This document shows, in pieces, positions 16,316-30,100 of a DNA stretch of 64,000 nucleotides; the stretch's first letter is position 1; the number at the start of each line of letters is the position of its first letter. The notes beneath the pieces are model-generated. The model was not told where the DNA came from. It was given only the letters and a program-made list of their open reading frames with translations, and ran no database searches. Both the position numbers and the translations under genes were made by a program. The stretch is from contig NC_026655.2 of NCBI RefSeq assembly GCF_000004075.3, positions 4,464,001 through 4,528,000 on the forward strand, in the 5' to 3' direction. The DNA is from Cucumis sativus (Eukaryota; Streptophyta; Magnoliopsida; Cucurbitales; Cucurbitaceae).

Positions 16316-18659
16316 TCATATAGCACTTAATTGGTTGGAGTATTACACGTTAGGGATGTCTCGCTTGTTTTAAATGGATCGCGTCACTCACATGTTCATG
16401 TCAATCACAATTTTTCGTTTATAGTAACAAGTTTGGCAGATCAAACTTTAGGTGCCCCTCCTACAACTATATTTATAGCAATGTTTTATAGTGTACTATG
16501 GACTTTCAACATACAATTATTTCATTAAAATATACTACATGTAGATGAGTTGGAGGTATATATAAAGCCCAATCAACACGTTTAAATTTTTGTATACAAC
16601 AAACAATAATTTATTACGAATGTGACTATAGACTTAGTGAATTTAGAAATATGGTTTATAACCTAAGAACATGTCCTTGAAGAAGCAAAAAAATCAAACT
16701 TAAAAAATCATAGGCATAGGTTTGTTGATCCATCACTTTCAAAGTTCAAATGGATTATTATTTCTTGGGCCTTTTGTATATATTTATTTATTGTTTTGGG
16801 GAAGACAAAGTAAAGGGTAAAGGTGTGTTTGAAAACATTGGATAACACATCCCTTTTCAATAGGGCACTTCTATGTCTAATACGACACACCAAAAAATAA
16901 AAGAAAAGAGTATAATATATAATACAATACATTATAATATAATATAGAGTAAGATCAAATAAAAGCATATCCTTATTCTTGCTTTTCCCCTTTTTTTCTC
17001 TTTGCATTCTCCCTTTTCTTGCTTTTTCCCATCCAACATGGTTACACTGTTGGCATTTATCTACATAAAAAGTGTGACATATTTGAACAAGAATACTTAG
17101 GTATATTTTATTTAGAACAAAATGTTTACCGAACAATTTGGAAAATGGAAAAAGCTAATAGACCCATGATGAGAAATACAAAATTGTTATGTGATTAATG
17201 GAAAACGATTGTCTATATTTAGCTTATTTTCTATAATCGTAGCCAAATATGATGATTTTTTAATTTAGGTAGCCAATATATAAATGTAAACATTTTTTTT
17301 TAATTATGTCATTTATATTTTGTACACGATCGTTTGTTTAAATTTTGGTAGTTAAATTTCAATGTAAGATAGTGAAAATAAATGAGAAAATAGTCGATTT
17401 GATGGACTTCTAAGGGTACAAATTGTTCGCTTTCTTTCGTTTTATGTTGTAGCTTAAACGTGTTAATATTTGGTAAATGATTATTATGTAAATACATGAT
17501 GTGATGTTTATCTTATTCCATTGAATTCTTTTTATATATATATATAGATTTTTGTTAATTTAACCCAAAGTATTTTTGAAGTCAATCATAGGAAATGAAG
17601 ATTGAGATTGAAATAGACTCTATCTCTTATTTATATTGTTTATACAAAATTTATTGTAAAAAAAATTATAAAAAATAGAACGTTCCATCAAATATTATTA
17701 AAAAAATTCTTATTTTACGTAAATAGTTTATCAAATTGTTCGTTTGAAAAATGAGAGTTTTCTTTTTTCATAAATTATAAAAATAATTTATGAAATATAG
17801 TGGGTAGTTTTTATTTTTTAATGGTAACATTTTAGCATTCAAACTTATAAAAACTTAAAATTAAAAAATTAGACCCCAAATAACAAGAATTCAACTACAA
17901 TTATATACGTTTAAATATTTAGTTTTAACTATCGTATAAGTTTAAAAAATCAATATTTATCGTCCAAAATTTGATAGGGTTGTAAATACTAGATTGATTT
18001 TTGTAACTTGTCTTTTTATTAAAAAGGTTATGAATTTTTTTTAATACTTAATACATAATACATATATATTGTTATTAGCGTTTTGAGTTCGATATTAATA
18101 GTACAAATATTATGTAAATTAAATCATACTATATTTGTTAATATATTAGTAAGAAAGGGAAGCAATTATTTTATTAATGAGAGTATAAACATTTTGTTTG
18201 TCTAATCATAAAGTTTTGTTGTTAATATTTTATTGATTGAGTATTATTCTCTATAATTTACATTTATAAGTTTGATGTTCTTTCTTTGTTATTGATGTAT
18301 AGTCTCTAATGGAACCAATGATGGAAACATTTTTTTTGTTTTTCCTTTCATCCCAAGAATAGAGGTATGATTTTTCCTATCGTTTTTTTTTTTTTGTCAT
18401 TGTTCGAATACATCTAACTTATAATTTTATTAAAATTGACAATATATACTAGATGTCAGTTAAGCTATGTTTGATTGAAAATTCAATGTAAGAAATAGTA
18501 GTAATCCACGACATTAACTTTATTATTATTATATAAATTTACATTTCAAAAAAGTAAAACTTTTTAGGAGTATTTTTAAAAATAGCAAATTTTTTATATT
18601 GTATATAGAAACTGATCTACTTATATCACTGTCTATCAATGCCACTAAAATATTGTATT

Positions 18660-18735
18660 GTAGAATGAGACGAAGTATTTCGTGAAATTAGTCGAGATAC
18701 GTGTAAACTGATCCGAACACAATTATAGATATCAC
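18660..18735 (+). repeat. SINE-like 3' fragment (Au-type), degraded
   Basis: The stretch reads 'gtgaaattagtcgagatacg' and then 'tgtaaactgatccgaacac'. This resembles the conserved 3' half of plant Au-type SINEs as I remember it (GATTAGTCGAGGTGCG, then GTAAGCTGGCCCGGACAC). No tRNA-like A and B boxes are visible upstream, so it would be a 5'-truncated, mutated copy. The identification rests on memory of a motif and needs an alignment. Confidence 0.35.
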
Positions 18736-19640
18736 GAAAAAAAGTTGTTATTGATCATATTATTCAAGTGAAGTACAATACCTAACATTCTTTGATTGTG
18801 TTTTAGATTAATATTTTTCTTTTCAATTGCAAATGAGACAACATATTTTAAGTACTTTTTATAGTGCCAAATGCTTTAATTTTAAAAACAATATAATCCT
18901 ACCTACCAAGTTTTTATTATTATTAATTTTGTATGGATAAATTGCTATAACTTTTTGAACTTCGAATATATATCGAACAAGTTTATACTTGAACTACTTC
19001 TCAACTCGCTCCCTTTATCAATGGTTTAACTTCGTTTTTTCTATCATATTTTCATTGTTGTATTAGTTTTGTTTAGTTTTATATTTAAACAATCAATTTA
19101 TTGCATTTTGACTTAGTTCCCAACATAACACATTTGAAATTTTACTAATACAAGAAATATCGTTGTTATTTTCTTTCCAACCACGTGTCATCAAACTATA
19201 CATACTCAATAGGCCATAATTATTTTAGGAGAGTAGAGTGATTGTAACGATCATATACATTCAATATATTTTTCTTTCTATAAATTAAATTAATGACAAA
19301 TTTGTTTGACTTTTTAAATTTAATTATTGAAACATTGCATTATATTGTGTTTTCAACCACTAAAATTCACAGAAACCATCTCCCCATAATAATAAAGAAA
19401 TAAATAAAAGAAACTTCATTGTTTACACAATTACAACATATGAAAAGAAGAGGGTCGTCATCATCTATCACTTAGAAGTTTTGCAAGTTCCACAAGCATG
19501 AAGATGTGATATCCAATAGAATCAAATGTCAACCATAATGTTCAAATTTAATAATTTGTATTGAGGCTTACAGCTGCCCACATATCCTACCAAAGTTTTT
19601 TCTTGGTGCACCTTAGTTCTTAGCCATTCACTCTTTTGTT

Positions 19641-19824
19641 GCACCAATAAATACAATATTTTAAGATCAGTAGTTACAGTTTCCAAATTCACACATGTGC
19701 AAAACCAACAAGGGACTGATTTTTTACTTAATTATGCCACAAAGAGGAGTCAGTAAATAGTATTGGGCACCAAAGTATTGTGTTTTAAGCTCATTAGTTA
19801 CACTGCCCAATTTCATATGTGCGC
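19641..19824. repeat. Diverged direct repeat, two units
   Basis: Units at 19641-19700 and 19767-19824 share 'gcaccaa...ttttaag.tca.tagttaca...ccaa.ttca.a.atgtg'. They are about 126 bp apart, with several substitutions and small gaps, so this is an old tandem duplication. Confidence 0.5.
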
Positions 19825-20460
19825 ATAAAATTAATTAAGGGGCCTTTTGATGATAAAAAAATAGGAAATTTCCATACAATTTACTAAAGAAAATCAAACT
19901 CTTGTTGAGACCCAACAAATAGATATCCACAAAGAATTGAAACCCAACATGTAAATATCTGTCTGTAAGTTCTGGCACAAAGGGTAATGAGTAAAATGAA
20001 TTAGGCAAAAGAGAAGAATAAAGGTCAAATCGGAGTTTAAATGAGGAAAGATGGATGAAAGTCTTTTGGTGTTGGCTAAGCCTAGTAGGTACAGCCACAG
20101 CCAGAAGCAGCGTTTTCTTTTTTTATCATTTCAAAGTGTGAAACTGATTTTGGAGTTGCCAGTTAAAACAGTTTTTTGCTGTGTTGATTATAGAAGAAGT
20201 TGAAATAAAATTGGAAGGGATGATATCCCTTTTGCTTGAAATAGTAAAAAGTGGAATTCAGCGGTCTGTTTCTCCAACTTGTTCATTTTTATATTCCATT
20301 TATGCGCAGTCCGCCATAATTTTCCAACTCAGACCGTCACACTTGGAATTTTGGATTCCAAGAAGAGATAGAGATATAGTAGAGAAGCGATTTTGCTGGG
20401 TGCTAAGAAAAATTTCTTTTTCCCCCCAGTTGGGTTTGTGTTTTCACAACAGTTGAGAGC

Positions 20461-21110
20461 CATTTTTTCCCCTTCTGGGACCGCGAAATCCTTCTCCGTC
20501 TCTCAAACTCAAGTGGGTCACTCTTAAAAAGGTCCTACTCTAACCCACTTGCTTGCTTCCGGTGTCTTAGCCTGCGTTCACCTGCCCCTTTATTCAACCT
20601 TTCTTCCCACTTTTCAATGAACTACACACCCTTTTGAGTCTGAATTAAGATCTATCTATCGGGGTTTTCATTCGTTACTCACATTCCGATTGCGTTCTCA
20701 AGTTGGTAATACGATTAAGACTTCGATTTCGTTATTGCTGCTGGTGTTTATGTGTCTGTTCTTTGAGATTTAGTATCTGTTTCTGTTTTCAATTCGAGTT
20801 TGGAGTGTATTCGTTTGTTAATCACAATTTAGGGAGTTGTCGTTCAATATAAGCATCTGGGTTAGTCGATAATTCTTGCTGCTTGACTTTGAAGTGCTTG
20901 AAATTTGGTTATGGCTTCTGGGTTTGACGTGATGGTTTAAGTTTAACTCTGTGTTTTTAGCAAAAGGGGGTTTTCGTTAATGGTTTGAACTTTCGACGAC
21001 TTTTAGTGGTGACTCAGGGATTGAAGTTTGATGCTAATTCTAAGACAATGGAGAGGCTTATGGCCGGATTTTTACTCTAGCATTCGAGTCTTTGACTTGG
21101 TGAAGCTAAT
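20461..21110 (+). promoter_or_regulatory. Probable leader of the Raf-like kinase with several uORFs
   Basis: The 650 bp before the kinase ATG contain several short upstream ORFs: 20911-20940 (9 codons plus stop), 20980-20988 (two codons plus stop), 21048-21080 (10 codons plus stop) and 21031-21114. A pyrimidine-rich tract ending in AG (about 20951-20960) could be a 5' UTR splice acceptor, in which case the first uORF may be intronic. The transcription start cannot be fixed from sequence alone. Confidence 0.45.
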
Positions 21111-21114
21111 ATGA
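21031..21114 (+). promoter_or_regulatory. uORF (27 aa) whose stop overlaps the kinase start codon
   Basis: ATG at 21031, 27 codons, then TGA at 21112-21114. The TGA shares its first two bases with the main ATG at 21111 (ATGA junction). It is close enough to the main CDS to be in the same exon. If translated it would limit or couple initiation of the kinase. Confidence 0.5.
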
Positions 21115-24100
21115 AGAACCTCCTTAAGAAGTTCCACATCATGTCCAGTGGTCAGTCTGACGATGTAGCTGAAGGGTCTACTTCATCGAGGAGCAATAAA
21201 GTAATGGAGGTTTCATCGCCTGATAAGCTGCCATCTCGCTCCCGGCCGACCCATTTCAGTTCGGAGCATAAACCCTTCTCGGGAATATCCGGTTGGTTGA
21301 ACTCTGTTACAAATAGGCGTAGCCCCAGTCCTCCATCATCTGCGGATCCTACTGCAGGCGAGATAATGGAGCCATCGGATTCAGTATCTAGCAGAGACGC
21401 TGCAATGGATACATCTAGGCATGATTCAGGGTCGAGTAATTCGAGGGATCCTGATATAGAAGAAGAGTATCAGATACAGCTTGCTTTGGAAATGAGTGCT
21501 CGAGAGGATCCTGAAGCGGCTCAGATTGAGGCTGTGAAGCAGATCAGTTTGGGGTCATGTGATCCTGATAACACTCCAGCTGAAGTTATTGCCTTCAGAT
21601 ATTGGGTAAGTCTGCTCTGTTCATCACGAGCTAATTTAATACGGTTGACTCTTACATTCTGTTTTCGGTGTGATACTTCTTACATACATATATTATAATG
21701 TTAATGCATTGGCCTAATTTCTTTAATTGGCAGTGAATTTTATAATTATCTCTTTGCCAGAAAACCATATTAAATATAGTTTTATGGTTGCTAATTGAGA
21801 TGCTTAAAATCAATGACTTAGAATATTGGAAATCTGGCTACTTAGAGCCATTGGATGGAGTGTGGTTAATGCTTCATCTTCATCCATGAGATTGTTGTCT
21901 GCAATTGTCTTAAGCTGTTAAAAACTTCTTGTTACTTCTTACCGTTAATGTTATATTATCTATTCATTTATAATAATTGTGTTTTAAGTGTTGATATGAT
22001 ATTAAATTTACCTTCACTTATAAGCTTAAACTTTTGGGTCAACCAATGACTTAATATGGCATCAAAGCAAGAGGTCTTGTGTTCAAATTTATGTAATATT
22101 ATTTCTTCTCTAATTAATATTGATTTCCACTTGTTGGGTTTTCTACGAATTTCCAAGACCACAAATGAGAGAGAGTGTTAAAGCGTTGATATAACAATAA
22201 ATTTGTCTTCATCTATCAACTTAAGTTTTTGGGTCAATTAGTAATTTAACAAATCGTTTGTTTGTTTGATTAGTCCAAGATGTACGAATGCTCTATATAT
22301 CAAGGGAACATTGTGGATGACGTTAAAAGCAGATATTTATTCAAGTTATGCTGTGGTTGTGTGTGTAAATAGTGTCTTTTCTTTGACCCGTTTGGCCAAG
22401 GGTCTGTTGCAATCTATGAAATTTTATTCCCTTTTTTTCCTTTTGCAGTTTCAATTTATATTTCTTTTAATTAACTTTGATAATGTACTATATTCACGTA
22501 CAATTTCATCATGTTGAAGTAATTTCCTCAATTGTTTTTTATATTTGTCTTTGATTTTGACCCCATCCTACGAACATAAATTGGGAGAGTTTTCCCCCTG
22601 TAATTTGATTAAATTTTGTGAGTTTTTTCTTCATTTCTTAATTTCACTTGTTCAATGAAATTCTACTTTTCACCTGGAAGAAGAAACTTAGTTGCCACAT
22701 TGAATTTAGTGGACACTGATTGCCAAAGCAAAACATTGTACTATGTTAGCAAGGAATTGACAGGTCAGAGGTCACACTTCACATGTTTTACTCTAATTAC
22801 ACCCTGATATTTTTTGTAACTTTTTTTATTGAGCACCACTTGTATTTACCTTTACATAGGATGGCCGTGTTTCCTTTATTGGTTTGGGAGGAAGTGTTGA
22901 GAGCTAAAATGTGTAAGTATAACTATTGAAGAACAACCAGTAGAGTTATGAATTCAAATTCAAACTGTGTGGAGTGTTCAAGAAATCAGGGATAGGGTTG
23001 CATGGTTTTGCTAGATTTTTGATGCATCAAAAGACATCAAGCGACTATCAGTAGAAGATAGAAAATGGCAGATACACTTAAAAATGAGAGTAACCGGAGA
23101 TCACTTTGAAGAAGGCGAGGAAGTGCAGATAACAATTAACTTGGCTCAAGGAAAGGGTGGAAATTCAGTATTTGTACAAGTGTTTTTTGGAAGCTACAAA
23201 GAAGATAAACTACATCATTGAAGCAGAATTTGTGGCTTTGTGGTACAAATTCTGGGGCTAATGAATTTTTTTTGGTCAACTGTACAGTAAATAGACAGGA
23301 TAAACATATGTGCTTGGAAGGGACAGAGTGGGTGCCAATCTCTGTTTATTGGTGTTTGACCCTTCGATGAGAATGAAGGTGGCTGCAACAGTAAATGAAA
23401 AATGGAGTTCAAATCACCTGGGTTGGATGGTTTTACAGGAGAGTTCCTTACAGTTTCTGGAATATTTCCCAATATGACATTATAGTCATCTTGAAGGGGG
23501 AAAAATCTTCCGTATGTTATAATATAAAAGAAGGGAAAAACAATTAGACTGACTTGACAACTTCCATTGTAACAGGTTCATTTTGGTGGAAAGTTTGAAA
23601 ACGCTCATTACTTCCATGGTCTTCCTGATTAAAATGCATTCATTGGAGAATAATAATTTGTGGATTCAGTGATTGTTGCTCATGAAATTGTGGGGAAAAG
23701 GACACTTAAGAAATGTGGGTGCTATTCAAGATAGCTCTTGAAAAGGCTTATTATATGGATTGGGAGTTTTTACACGTAGGGAAAGGGTTTGGCTGTGAAG
23801 GGTTTAAATGGATACTTATTAAGCGGTAGCCTCAAGGAGACTCATCATGTTTTCTCCTACTTTTTTTAGCAGGAAATGCAGTTTGTAACATGATTAATCA
23901 AGGGGTATGTAGGGATTGTTTAACAATTTTTAGACTTGAATGGAGAAGATCCACTTGATCCTATCTTTTGACAATGACCTAAGCAATGAGGAACATATTG
24001 AATGTGCTAGATGTGTTTGAGTTGGCCAGAGGTTTAACAATAATTAGAAGTTACTGGTATATGAAATTAACTTTGAAATGGATGTGATTAGATTTAGGTA

Positions 24101-27100
24101 TTTTCCAGCTTTATTAGGGCATATCTATTATAATTATCTCTCATAGGAAGATGTCATTGGGGGTATTCCAGAAAAAGTTTCCATTTGGAGATTAACTGAA
24201 ACAAGAATCTCGAGTGGACTAGATATGTGAAGACATCACTTTCTATTAGGGAGCTTGATCTACTACATGCCTATGTTTTATCCGAAGGAAAGTGGCTTAC
24301 ATTGTAGAAGAAAAATGAGGACTTTCCGTTGGGGTGGTAAAAAACAAGGGAAAATCAAGCACCTTATAAGCTGGGAGATTTCAACATTACCTATAAAGAA
24401 GGGGAATTGAGTTGGAAGATAGACTATTTGAGCCAAGTCCATTAGTATCAAGTTTGAACTATACATTATTTAGAAGTGACACACAAAAGGTAGACAGCAA
24501 AAGATAGGCTAATCAAGTGTCTAATGAACAACCTTAACTAGATGGATTAAACAATAAAATCTTAATTTTTTCGAGACTTTTTTTTGGGGATGTTTATTCT
24601 GATTCTCAAACCTTAGTGAGTTAGTGTTTATAGGGCTCAAATTCTCCATCTTGTCTTCTTCAAAATTGTATCACCTACTTGTTTTAATCTTCATTGATTT
24701 ATTTTTATTATTATCTTTTATCTCTTAAATATTACCCTGTAAACCATTTTCACCTTTTTTTGTCTCTTTCAAATATAAATTTATTCTGGCACGTTCTGTC
24801 GCTTTTTCTTACTTCCTTTTGGTTGTAGCAAAAACTATAAATGTTGGTGCTTGATGTTGTACTCAATAACATACCTTTATTGTGCATCTCTTCTTTGTTT
24901 TACATTTGTTCCTTTCTAACCCATCTCATATCGTAGATTTATGCGTGCTTCACAGAATTACAATTCTCTTAGCTATGATGACAAGATCTTGGATGGCTTC
25001 TATGACCTATATGGAGTCTTCACCAGATCCACTTCAGAAAGAATGCCTTCCCTAGTTGATCTGCAAGGAGCACCAATGTCTGACAGTGTCACTTGGGAAG
25101 CAGTTCTGATAAATAAAGCTGCTGATGCTAACTTATTGAAACTTGAACAGACAGCATTGGAGATGGCTATCAAGATGCAGACAGAGTCTCCAATTTCTGT
25201 AAATCATTATTTGGTGCGGAAACTTGCTGCTTTAGTTTCAGATCATATGGGGGGACCAGTGGGTGATCCTGAAAAGATGTTGAGAAAATGGAGAAATCTT
25301 AGTTACAGCTTGAAAGCAACCCTTGGGAGTATGGTTTTGCCACTTGGCTCCCTTACTGTTGGGTTGGCCCGTCATCGTGCATTGTTATTCAAGGTACATA
25401 CCCCTTATCTTTTATTTATTTTTCATTTATGCATCAAATGTCTAGTTAATAGTATTGACGTGCATCCCTTTTCTTGTAATTTTCCCTTTCATGTGCTCAA
25501 TCAGATTGCTTTGAACTTTTGCTACTGAAGATCTTGCTTACCCTTGGGAATTGCTTTTGCTGACTTGTATTTATATGTTTATCTAGTTTTTGGCAGATGG
25601 CGTGGGTATTCCTTGTAGGTTGGTGAAAGGACCACAGTACACAGGTTCTGATGATGTGGCAATGAACTTTGTAAAGATTGATGATGGAAGGTAGCTGCTA
25701 TTATATGTTGCCTTTTTATCTTGCAAAAGAGTCTGAGCATTTGATGTTCTTGAAAAAATTCATATTTAAATTTTTGTGTGCTTCATCGTTCAGAAACGTG
25801 TTTTCTTTTTTGTCTCTCATTCTCATGAGGTTGTACTATTACACAAGCCATATAATTTGACTAGTGGATTTAATAACCAAATGCACAGCAGAGGTCTATT
25901 CCTGTGCATTTAATCATTGTTCATTAATTGCTTGATTTCTCTAGTTATTGAAGTGAGAATCATGTTGAAATAGAGGCTGAAAAATTCAACTACTTGTCTT
26001 ATTTATCTGGGATTACATAGTCAAAAATGGTGTATTGAAATTCTGATCCTTTGAATTCCAGGGAGTACATTGTGGATTTAATGGCAGATCCTGGTGCACT
26101 TATTCCAGCTGATGTTGCTGGATCGCATGTAGAGTATGATGGATCTCCTTTTTCGGCCAGTCCAGTTTCTAGAGATGTTGATTCCTCTCAGGCAGCATCT
26201 TCAAGCAGTGGGGTTGGCAGTTCATTAGAGGGAAATTCAGATTTTGGGATATCAGATAGGAAACCAAAGGCCCGCAATCTCAGTGCCACAAAGGAATACG
26301 ATTCTCCCAATATCGACAAGGTCCCATCACGTGATTTTGCTAGCAAATCAAATTATCCTGGTATGCACACTAGATCACCATCTTGGACTGAGGGTGTTAG
26401 TTCACCTGCAGTGCGCAGAATGAAAGTAAAGGATGTTTCACAATACATGATTGATGCTGCCAAAGAGAATCCACGGTTGGCTCAGAAGCTTCATGACGTG
26501 TTGCTTGAAAGTGGTGTAGTTGCTCCCCCAAATTTGTTTACCGAGGCATACCCTGACCAAATAGATGTTATTGTCGAGTCTAAGTCACCAACTGAAGACA
26601 AGGATCAAAGTAGAAAGCTGCCTGGTATCTGTGAAAGTGCAGATAAGAATGATCCTCGTCTATCTAACTTTTTGCCTCCCTTGCCTCAGCCCAGACTGCA
26701 TTCTAGAGCCAGCCCTACCCATGGCCAACAACTGTACATTAAACCTCTGGAATTCAACCTTTCTCTTGATTCAAGAGAAGCAGGCGGACAACCTATACCC
26801 TTACCATTTGAGGTAACTCCAGTGAAGTATGGGAGAAATGTACCTGTTGCTGCAGCAGCAGCAGCTGCCGCAGCTGTTGTTGCATCGTCAATGGTGGTAG
26901 CTGCAGCAAAGAGTAGCGATGCAAATCTTGAAATTCCTGTAGCAGCTGCTGCCACTGCAACCGCTGCTGCAGTGGTTGCAACAACTGCAGCAGTCAACAA
27001 GCAATATGAGCAGGTTGAGGCTGATGCTGCTCTTTATGAGCTGCGTGGAAGTGGAGATAGGGAGCATGATGCCTGTGGAGACAATTCAGAGGGTGAACGT

Positions 27101-30100
27101 ATATCAGATAGATCAGCTGGTAACGAAAGCACAAAATCTGACATTACCCTTGATGATGTTGCAGAATGTGAGATCCCATGGGAAGAAATTTCCTTGGGAG
27201 AGCGTATTGGACTTGGTACTAACTGCTGATCCATGCATTGTGATGTTTCTATTGAACTTATTTAAAATTTAATGTTTCTCATAAAAAAGAACAGAGCTTA
27301 CTAAAATTTGATCGCATGCAATAGTCCAAGTTTTTAGAAGCTATAAGTAAAATTTAAATTTGTATGTGTGTTGTTTGTGCTCAGGATCGTATGGGGAGGT
27401 CTATCGTGGAGATTGGCATGGAACTGTGAGTTCTTTTTTACATACTGTGAAAGTCAACCTGGTTGATGATAATGCCTCCGTTCACTATCCTTCCATTTTT
27501 TGTTTAGTCCAAATTAAATATCATTGATCTCATCTGTTTGGAGAAGTCTACTAATGTATTCCGTTCTTTGTTAATTATTATCATGTCTTAACAGTGTAGA
27601 CCTTATAGACACCATCTGTATTTGTAGGAGGTAGCTGTGAAGAGGTTTCTAGACCAGGACATTTCTGGTGAATCTCTTGAAGAATTCAAAAGTGAGGTAC
27701 TACCTCGTCAAACTCTTACTTCAGAACATTTGCAACTGATATCATCTAATGACCCTGTAGACTCTACATGTTTATGCTGACAAATGCTTCACACTTGATT
27801 ATTAATACTTCCACAATCTTTAATGCGATTGATGATCAAACTGCCACAACTCCTTAGATCCTTACAAATAGGGGATAGAGGGTGAATTTCTTTGAGCTGT
27901 ATTCCACAAGCCTTGATTAAAGATGAAGACTTCAAAGAATGTTTATTAACTGGCTATAATGGCTGAGAAGCCACACTCGAATTATCTTGGATATCATTAT
28001 AAATAAATCCGCAAAAGCATCACAAACGAGTCCACAGTATAAGAATATTCAAACACTCTTTCTTCCACAAAATGCTTCGGGCTTCACACTAGTTTCAAAA
28101 TCTCCACCAAAATCAAAAGCGTGAATACATGTAGAAGGAATAGATTCCATAGGAGGAGGAGGGTTAATAACACCTTTAGTAAAGAAGAAATTACTGACTA
28201 AATAAAGGACTGAAAGAAATAAAGTACCCACTGCTGTGACTCATTGTTTCATGGCAATATCTTCTAATTCACAAGATTCTTCCAAAAATGAACACAGTTT
28301 GAGTTTTTGTGAACTGGAAGGAACTTTCTTCTGTGAATAAATAAAAGGGTATGGTTCCATCAAAGGGAAACCTTGAGAGCCCGAGGGATATCTAGAATTA
28401 TAGATTGACACTGCTTATCTGACAGTGGCTAATTGGCTGGCAAATTATTAATAATCTCGTTTAATGCATCAAACTCATTAGTAGTTGCAATTGAATCACT
28501 GAAATCATTTGTTTTAGATTTATCAATGGATCATTGTGCTGAATTGCGGAATTAGGAGATAAACAAACATCGTCCTTAAATTGTCATTAGCAAATTGAAT
28601 CCTGTATAATGATTTGGTTTATCCCTTTTAATTGCACAACATTTGAAAAATGAAAATTAGATAAATCACCTTGAATGATATTTGGAGATCTAATGAACAT
28701 ATATCCAAGTGAAAATTTTCTAAATTTTGCATTGATCATCCCAATGTGATTTCTGTCAAGGATGAATTTTAGATATAGAGGAAAAGGAGGGGAGAGAATA
28801 GAGAATGGATTTGGGGGTATTGTCGTTACTGGTGGAGGAAGATTCCTTTAACATTATAAGTTCATATATATTTGTAAATCGAAGAGTCAATTGATTTCAA
28901 TTAGACATGGTTGCCTCATTGTTTTGAAATTATGATGGTTACTGGTTTCTTATCAGAGAGCATCCTCATGGTATTTGGTCATTATCTCATCCAATCATTA
29001 CATCTCTGTAGTTTCCTTTTGTGTTTCAATGATCAAGATTTGCGAGTGGTCCCTTTTGTTCCACTTTATTTTCATCATGTTCTCAGGCCTGCCGTCTTTG
29101 TAACTATTACTATATAAGATAGTTTGAAATTGTTATAATTTTCAACATCTTATGTTGTGATTTCTACTGAAAGGTTCGAATTATGAAAAGGCTTCGGCAT
29201 CCAAATGTTGTTCTCTTCATGGGAGCTGTGACACGTGCTCCCCACCTTTCAATTGTTACAGAATTTCTTCCCAGGTATATCATCTCTCCATCATATGTAA
29301 TGTAACTACCACGTCGCATTTCTATTTAACTAACAAATAATGCTGTAGAGAGACTATTACCATTTGGAACTGTTTGCTAAAGCTTAGATGAGTAAGACCC
29401 CATTTAGTAACCATTTTCTTTTTTAAAATTAAGCTTATAAATACTGCTTCTACCTCCAAACTTTCTCTATCAATGGCTTAAAAAACTAAGTCAAATTTTG
29501 AAAACTAAAACAAGTAGCTTACAGAAAGTTGTTTTTGTTTTTGAAATTTAGCCAAAAATTCAACCATTGTACTCAAATGTGGAAAGAAAATAGATTTAAT
29601 TTTCTAAAACTAAAAACAATAAATGAAATAGTTACCAAACGGTCCATAAACTATCAAATTTTAAAATATAAAAATAAATATCATTCTCAGTTGAGTCAAA
29701 GTTAGAGGCCTGCTGAATGTGACCTATCAAATGGTATTTTGGCTGCAGAGGTAGCTTGTACAGGTTAATTCACCGTCCCAACAATCAATTAGATGAACGA
29801 AAGCGATTGAGGATGGCTCTTGATGCAGTATGGCTTTGTTTATATAGTCATTTCCTATTTCATTTTAGGTCCAAATAAATCAAGGACTTTTATTAATGTA
29901 ATCCTTCAAATGATTGACATAATTTTCAGGCTCGGGGAATGAACTATTTGCACAACTGCACGCCTGTTGTTGTACATCGTGATTTGAAGTCCCCAAATCT
30001 ACTTGTTGATAAAAATTGGGTTGTGAAGGTGGTACTCTTGTTTCATTGCTCATAATTTTATGAAGCTAGGTATAAACTTCTGGTATAATCAGTCCACTGT

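Larger units (their letters stand above)
12850..20460. other. Gene-poor region between MAPK and Raf-like kinase
   Basis: About 7.6 kb lying between the divergent 5' ends of the MAPK and the MAPKKK. The first 300 bp are probably MAPK leader and promoter (a CCAAT box near 13155). The rest is AT-rich, with (TA)n at 14176-14197, a GC-richer island at 14918-15200, dispersed GATAG-type repeats, a SINE-like fragment near 18660-18735 and a diverged direct repeat at 19641-19824. Open frames such as 15015-15251, 16331-16528 and 16708-17136 show no domain I recognise. Confidence 0.6.

Noticed and set aside
26686-27234. Minus-strand Ala/Gln-rich open frames in the Raf kinase exon
   Set aside because: They arise from the GCN triplet repeats read on the other strand.
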